Source: Ochotona curzoniae (taxonomy: Eukaryota; Chordata; Mammalia; Lagomorpha; Ochotonidae). Taken from it: 64,000 nucleotides of DNA. Location of the stretch: NCBI RefSeq assembly GCF_017591425.1, contig NW_024465746.1, forward strand, positions 1,612,001 through 1,676,000. The letters run 5' to 3'. The position numbers were made by a program, and so were the translations under genes. Each line of letters opens with the position of its first letter. The first letter of the stretch is position 1. The notes below the pieces were generated by a model. It was given only the letters and a program-made list of their open reading frames with translations, was not told the DNA's origin and did no database searches. This document shows, one piece after another, positions 60,368 to 64,000 of the stretch.

Positions 60368-61429
60368 TAACATGATGCCATAGCACAGCATGTCACTCCT
60401 TCTCCTCCTCTTGCTTCTTCCTCAGCCCTTAGGGACCCATGCGTGGAAGCACCAGGTGGACGCTGGGGTAAAAGGATGACCTTGGACTCCTCTTGGACAA
60501 GATGTGACGCAAACTTCGAAGGGCAGAAGATGACTGAACGTGACTCCAAAGGAAGATGTTGTGGGGGAGGGCTCATCATTTACAAGACAATGTACTGAAC
60601 TGAAAGACTGATGTCCCTAGAACAATCTAAAACTAAAGTCAAGGACCTCGTAATGTTGCAGAAATGCAGTTTCCCCACCCACGGATTTAAGCACAGTGAG
60701 CCTCCGTTCACACTCCAGTGGGTTGGCAACCCGTGGAATTTGCTGAAATTCGCCCACTCCCAGGGACCCTCTCTGGGCATCATACAGTCACTGCTCTTTG
60801 CTTTTGGAGAAAATGCTACCATGTGGGTCACTTAAAACCAGAGAAGGTTAGATGTCCCCCAGAGTCCTAGTTCAGTTCCGGTTGTTGTGGTCCACACAAC
60901 AACAGCAGGTGCTGCTCAGGATGAGGTCCCCCCGCAGACTGGGGTGGCAGGACGGCAGCCCAACAGGAGCCAGGACAAGCCGGTGGCTCCCAGGGCTGCT
61001 GAGCGAACCTGCGAGCTGCCTGGCTGTGCCGCCCTGGAGAGGCCTCCGAAGAGCCCAGAACCACACCCATGCCCTCACCCCTACACGCCCAGCACCCCAG
61101 ACTGCTCCTCTCTGTGCCCACCAGCCTCCACCCTTAGGGCTACAGGTGCCGCCACCTCTGTCCTTCTTCCTCTCCTATCCTCCCTCAGCAGCTCACCTTC
61201 CCTTGACTGCCTGTCCTGAAGTTCCCATCAGGCCATTTGGACAAGTTCACTGGCTTCCAAGCTAACACACCACAACCACAGAGTCCTGTTTTTAGCTGCT
61301 GCATTATGGTATTTCTTTGTACAAGGAATCCAACATTGGTATCTTTTTTTTTTTTTAACTTTTTACTGAAGAAAGTTTCAAATACCCATAAGGATACTTT
61401 AAAAAATTGTCCAAATGGAATTAAAAGGT
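60368..61429. other. RAB31: Intron 3, no recognised feature
   Basis: About 1 kb, with a T-run near 61344-61355. No gene. Confidence 0.4.
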
Positions 61430-61750
61430 CAGTATGGGGCTCAGTGCAGCGACCCAGTGGCTAAGTCCTCACTGGGATCCCATATAGGCACCACTTCATG
61501 TCCTGGATGCTCCAATGCCCTTCCGGCTCCCTGCTTGTGGCCTGGAAAAGCAGTAGAGGATCACTCAGACCCTTGGGACCCTGCACCCAAGTGGGAGACC
61601 CAGAAGAAGCTCTTGGCTCCTGGCTCTGAATTGGCTCTAGCCGTTAGAGCCACTTGGAGAGTGGACCAGCTGATGGGAGATCTTTGTGTTTCTCCTTCTT
61701 TCTGTAAGTATGCCTTTCCAATAAAGATAAATAACTCTTTTTTTAAAGGA
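61430..61750 (+). mobile_element. CSINE
   Basis: GTATGGGGCTCAGTGCAGCG to AATAAAGATAAATAACTC. Confidence 0.9.
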
Positions 61751-61840
61751 CATTTTAGTGCAAAAATTTGAAAATTCTTGCACAGCTTTTTTCATACATG
61801 CATTTTGCATGAAATGTATGAGGACCCCTCGCATGGCAAG
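61745..61840. mobile_element. Mariner-type MITE, partial
   Basis: ACATTTTAGTGCAAAAATTT, GCACAGCTTTTTTCATAC and TATGAGGACCCCTCGC resemble one half of the family. Confidence 0.5.
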
Positions 61841-62019
61841 ATCTTGGGATTTTTTGGCACCATAATGAATTTATCTTTTACTTCCCTTCGTGGCAAACCG
61901 TGCCCTTCCATAACCTTTGTCTGGAGCTTCTGGTCTACCCCACCTCACCTTGCACTTCACCCCTTGCCACTGGAGTCTTATATCTGCCATAACTTTACAT
62001 CAACCGCACAGCAGACCTG

Positions 62020-62210
62020 ATGTGCCTGTAAGAGTGTGCCATTTCTCTGTTCAAAATCTTTCTAACATCCTAGATAGAAAAACTCAGGCTTCCCACTCCG
62101 AGGCCTAAGGCCCTGGTCGTTTCTCGGGCCTGTCTGCTGCTGTCATCTCCAGCGCGTGAGCCTCAGGCCTCCCCAGACACCCCTGCCCGCCCCCCCCCCG
62201 AGACACAGGA
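62020..62210 (+). mobile_element. L2-like fragment
   Basis: CTGTTCAAAATCTTTCTAAC, GGCCTAAGGCCCTGGTCG and CTCCAGCGCGTGAGCCTC fit the L2 order, with many changes. Confidence 0.45.
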
Positions 62211-62282
62211 CTTCACTCATCCCCCTCTTCTCAGCTGCCACTTCCCTCCCAACACAGCAGAGACTCAATGACTATCCAGTGT

Positions 62283-62800
62283 CTAACACAACCCACAACC
62301 CTGTGAAAGAGGGCAGTCACCAGGATGTTGCCAGCCATATCTGTATGTACTGGCTACATGCCGTACCCAAAATGGCGCCGGCCAGAGAAGCCACATCTTG
62401 GTGTTTGGTGCAGAGTCACGTAGCCTTCGCAGTACTGCGCAGGCGCCTAGCGCATGCGCAGTGAGCTGCGGCGCGGCAGGCACGTAAACACTGGGACTGA
62501 CGAATCCAGTCGCCCAGAACCCTGCGTAATCATGACGCCGACCTATCATCGGCGGAGGCGGGGCCAGACAGCACATAAGAGTAGAAAGCCTGCCGGGATC
62601 TGGGCCTCTTTCCTCTTCATGTTGGTGTGCACAATAAATTTTACCGCAGAAGGCTTCGCTCGCGTCTGCGTCTTATTGCTGGGCGGTAAGATACGTGGGC
62701 GCGACACCAGAACGATTCCCAAATTTCAGACGAGAAAACTGAGGCTCGGAATGACTACACGGGCCTCAAGACACAACAACTGTTCCCTGGAAACAGAGCC
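62283..62800 (+). mobile_element. MIR split by a solo LTR
   Basis: CACAACCCTGTGAAAGAGGG lies left of the LTR and TTTCAGACGAGAAAACTGAG (then GCTCGGAATG) right of it. Together they read as one MIR. Confidence 0.75.
62326..62706 (+). mobile_element. Solo LTR, IAP-like class II (ERVK type)
   Basis: The 381-bp element starts TGTTGC and ends GCGACA. The flanks CCAGGA (62320-62325) and CCAGAA (62707-62712) are a 6-bp target duplication with one change, the size expected for class II elements. AAAATGGCGCC, GCGCATGCGC (62450-62459), two TGACG sites, a poly(A) signal (62633-62638) and TTACCGCAGAAGGC resemble the layout of rodent IAP LTRs. CpG content is high. Orientation is opposite to RAB31. No viral genes remain. 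Confidence 0.88.
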
Positions 62801-64000
62801 AAATCCCACGGTTTTCCCGCTCCCACACGACTCCTCTGGGATTTTACTCAGTTTAAACTGCTGGAATTCATGTACGAGTTTGCAATGAGCACTTCCAATC
62901 ATTCAGCAATGTCTACTGCGAGCTTGGTAACCTGCAGTTCTGATGAGCGGGGAAACCAGAGTGTGGAGTGCAGAATAACGGTCCTAGACACTGGGTTGAT
63001 TGGAAGGGCCAGGGGAGCTCAGCACAGTCACAAGGGTCCTTATCAGTCAATGAGGGAAGCAGGTGCATCAGCAAGAGACCCAGGGATGCTACTCCGCTGG
63101 CTCGGAAGACCAAGGAGTCTACAAGCCAAGGAATGCTAGCAGCTTCTGAAGAAGGCCAAGAGAACGGATCCATGGATCATCCCCAGGGATGATCCTGGGG
63201 ATCCTGGGACTCTCAGCCCACGGAGAGCCATTTCAGACTTGCAGCCACCCACCGATCAAAGCTGCAATAGAGCTCAGCTGTGTTGTCTGACATCTGTCGG
63301 TTTGTGGTACTTACAGCAGCAAGAGGAAGCAGAGAGGGTGGAGAGTAAACCAGGGCCCCGCCCTTCATAGCTGTCCCTCTCCCTGGGCACAGGCTGGAGC
63401 TGGGCTGCCCGGCCACGGCACCTCTGGCTCTGCAGTCTGCCACCAGGAGCCTGTTCCCCCTTACAGCACCTCAGAACTCAGTTCTCCAGCTACTAAACGA
63501 ACCCCAGTTTCCCTGCTTGATAATCAAGGACGGCATCTAGAGGTGCTTTCTCCCAGGTTTGAGCCATAAGAGCAGGCGAGGGGGAGAGGACGGGGAAGAG
63601 AGAACGCCCAAGTAAGAACCAGATTCCAGCAAGGACACGGCCAGGCCCCTGCTGTTCCTCGGTCTCAGAAGATACTAGAATCTTTGGCTACTTTCTCTGC
63701 CAAAACAGGAAGGTGGCCTCAACCCGAAAGGCAAAAGCTGGCCCTCTGCAAAGAGATCTACACCACTACCTCCAGCGGGCTCACCACGGGGCTTCCAGAA
63801 CAGACCTTTCCAAGGACGCAGCAGCACACAGGACAGGGGGCACCCACTGCAGAGCAGAGGGAAGCAGGGGTCTTCCGGCAGGACACAGAACAGAGCCTGC
63901 AAGAAGCAGGGGGGCAGGCCTGGTCCGCGTGGCAGCAAGGAGTCAGCAAATCCTGCCTGAGGCTGGGTCTGTCCCACCTCCTGGCCTCGGTCTCCCCACT
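62801..64000. other. RAB31: Intron 3 to window end, no recognised feature
   Basis: About 1.2 kb of unique-looking sequence. Minus-strand open frames at 63675-63977 and 63758-63949 show no RAB31 or other domain. Confidence 0.4.

Larger units (their letters stand above)
8587..64000 (-). other. RAB31: RAB31 gene, 3' part (exons 4-7 with introns 3-6)
   Basis: Minus-strand gene read from right to left. Four exons carry consecutive pieces of the RAB31 GTPase, each with AG acceptor and GT donor and with compatible phases: exon 4 ends in phase 0, exon 5 ends after two bases of an Arg codon, and exon 6 ends after one base of a Ser codon. Introns measure about 1.25 kb (intron 4), 25.8 kb (intron 5) and 13.7 kb (intron 6). 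Intron 3 continues past the right edge. RAB31 is known as a Rab5-subfamily GTPase acting between trans-Golgi network and endosomes. Intact splice sites and an open frame argue for the functional gene, not a retrocopy. RAB22A was considered; the PLKDAKEYAESIG segment and the IPPLDPHENG tail fit RAB31 instead. Exons 1-3 were looked for and not found in the window. Confidence 0.95.

Noticed and set aside
52922..64000. RAB31 exon 3 or earlier exons
   Set aside because: I looked on the minus strand for the WDTAGQ and GDTGVGKS coding segments and found none, so they are assumed to lie beyond the right edge.

Overview
This 64 kb window is mammalian genomic DNA. The short interspersed elements (SINEs) have the lagomorph CSINE architecture: a tRNA-derived head, a body with recurring GATCCCATATGG and AGATCTTCC blocks, and an (AATAAAT)n tail. 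The young subfamily (head resembling GGCCCGGCGCGGTAGCCTAG) looks like the pika (Ochotona) version rather than the rabbit one. That species call is an inference from remembered repeat consensus. About 45 SINE insertions, several L1 remnants, old MIR/L2 pieces and two solo LTRs make up much of the window.

Only one gene can be supported. It is RAB31, a Rab5-family small GTPase, on the minus strand. Four coding exons were found by translation and by splice sites and reading-frame phases that all agree: exon 4 (52850-52921), exon 5 (51491-51597), exon 6 (25565-25674) and the coding part of the terminal exon 7 (11788-11885). Joined, they give 128 residues plus a stop codon, equivalent to residues 67-194 of a 194-residue protein. 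They include the NKCDL and ETSAK guanine-binding motifs and the C-terminal Cys-Cys prenylation signal. A roughly 3.2 kb 3' UTR without SINEs follows and ends near an AATAAA at 8606-8611. Exons 1-3 (start codon, P-loop, switch I, WDTAGQ) are not visible and should lie beyond the right edge, because intron 3 runs off the window.

Layout: 1-8.59 kb is intergenic sequence downstream of RAB31; 8.59-11.89 kb is exon 7; 11.89-25.56 kb is intron 6; 25.67-51.49 kb is intron 5; 51.60-52.85 kb is intron 4; 52.92-64.0 kb is part of intron 3. The introns hold nested transposons (SINE in SINE, LTR in SINE, LTR in MIR, SINEs splitting an L1 ORF2, a U2 snRNA scrap inside an antisense L1) and several minisatellites. 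Two minisatellites grew from the same segment of the SINE head.

I found no operon, CRISPR array, defence system or other unknown molecular system. The most interesting items are the SINE-seeded minisatellites, the IAP-like CpG-rich LTR in intron 3, the LTR that split a SINE with a clean 4-bp target duplication, and the diverged RAB31 tail.
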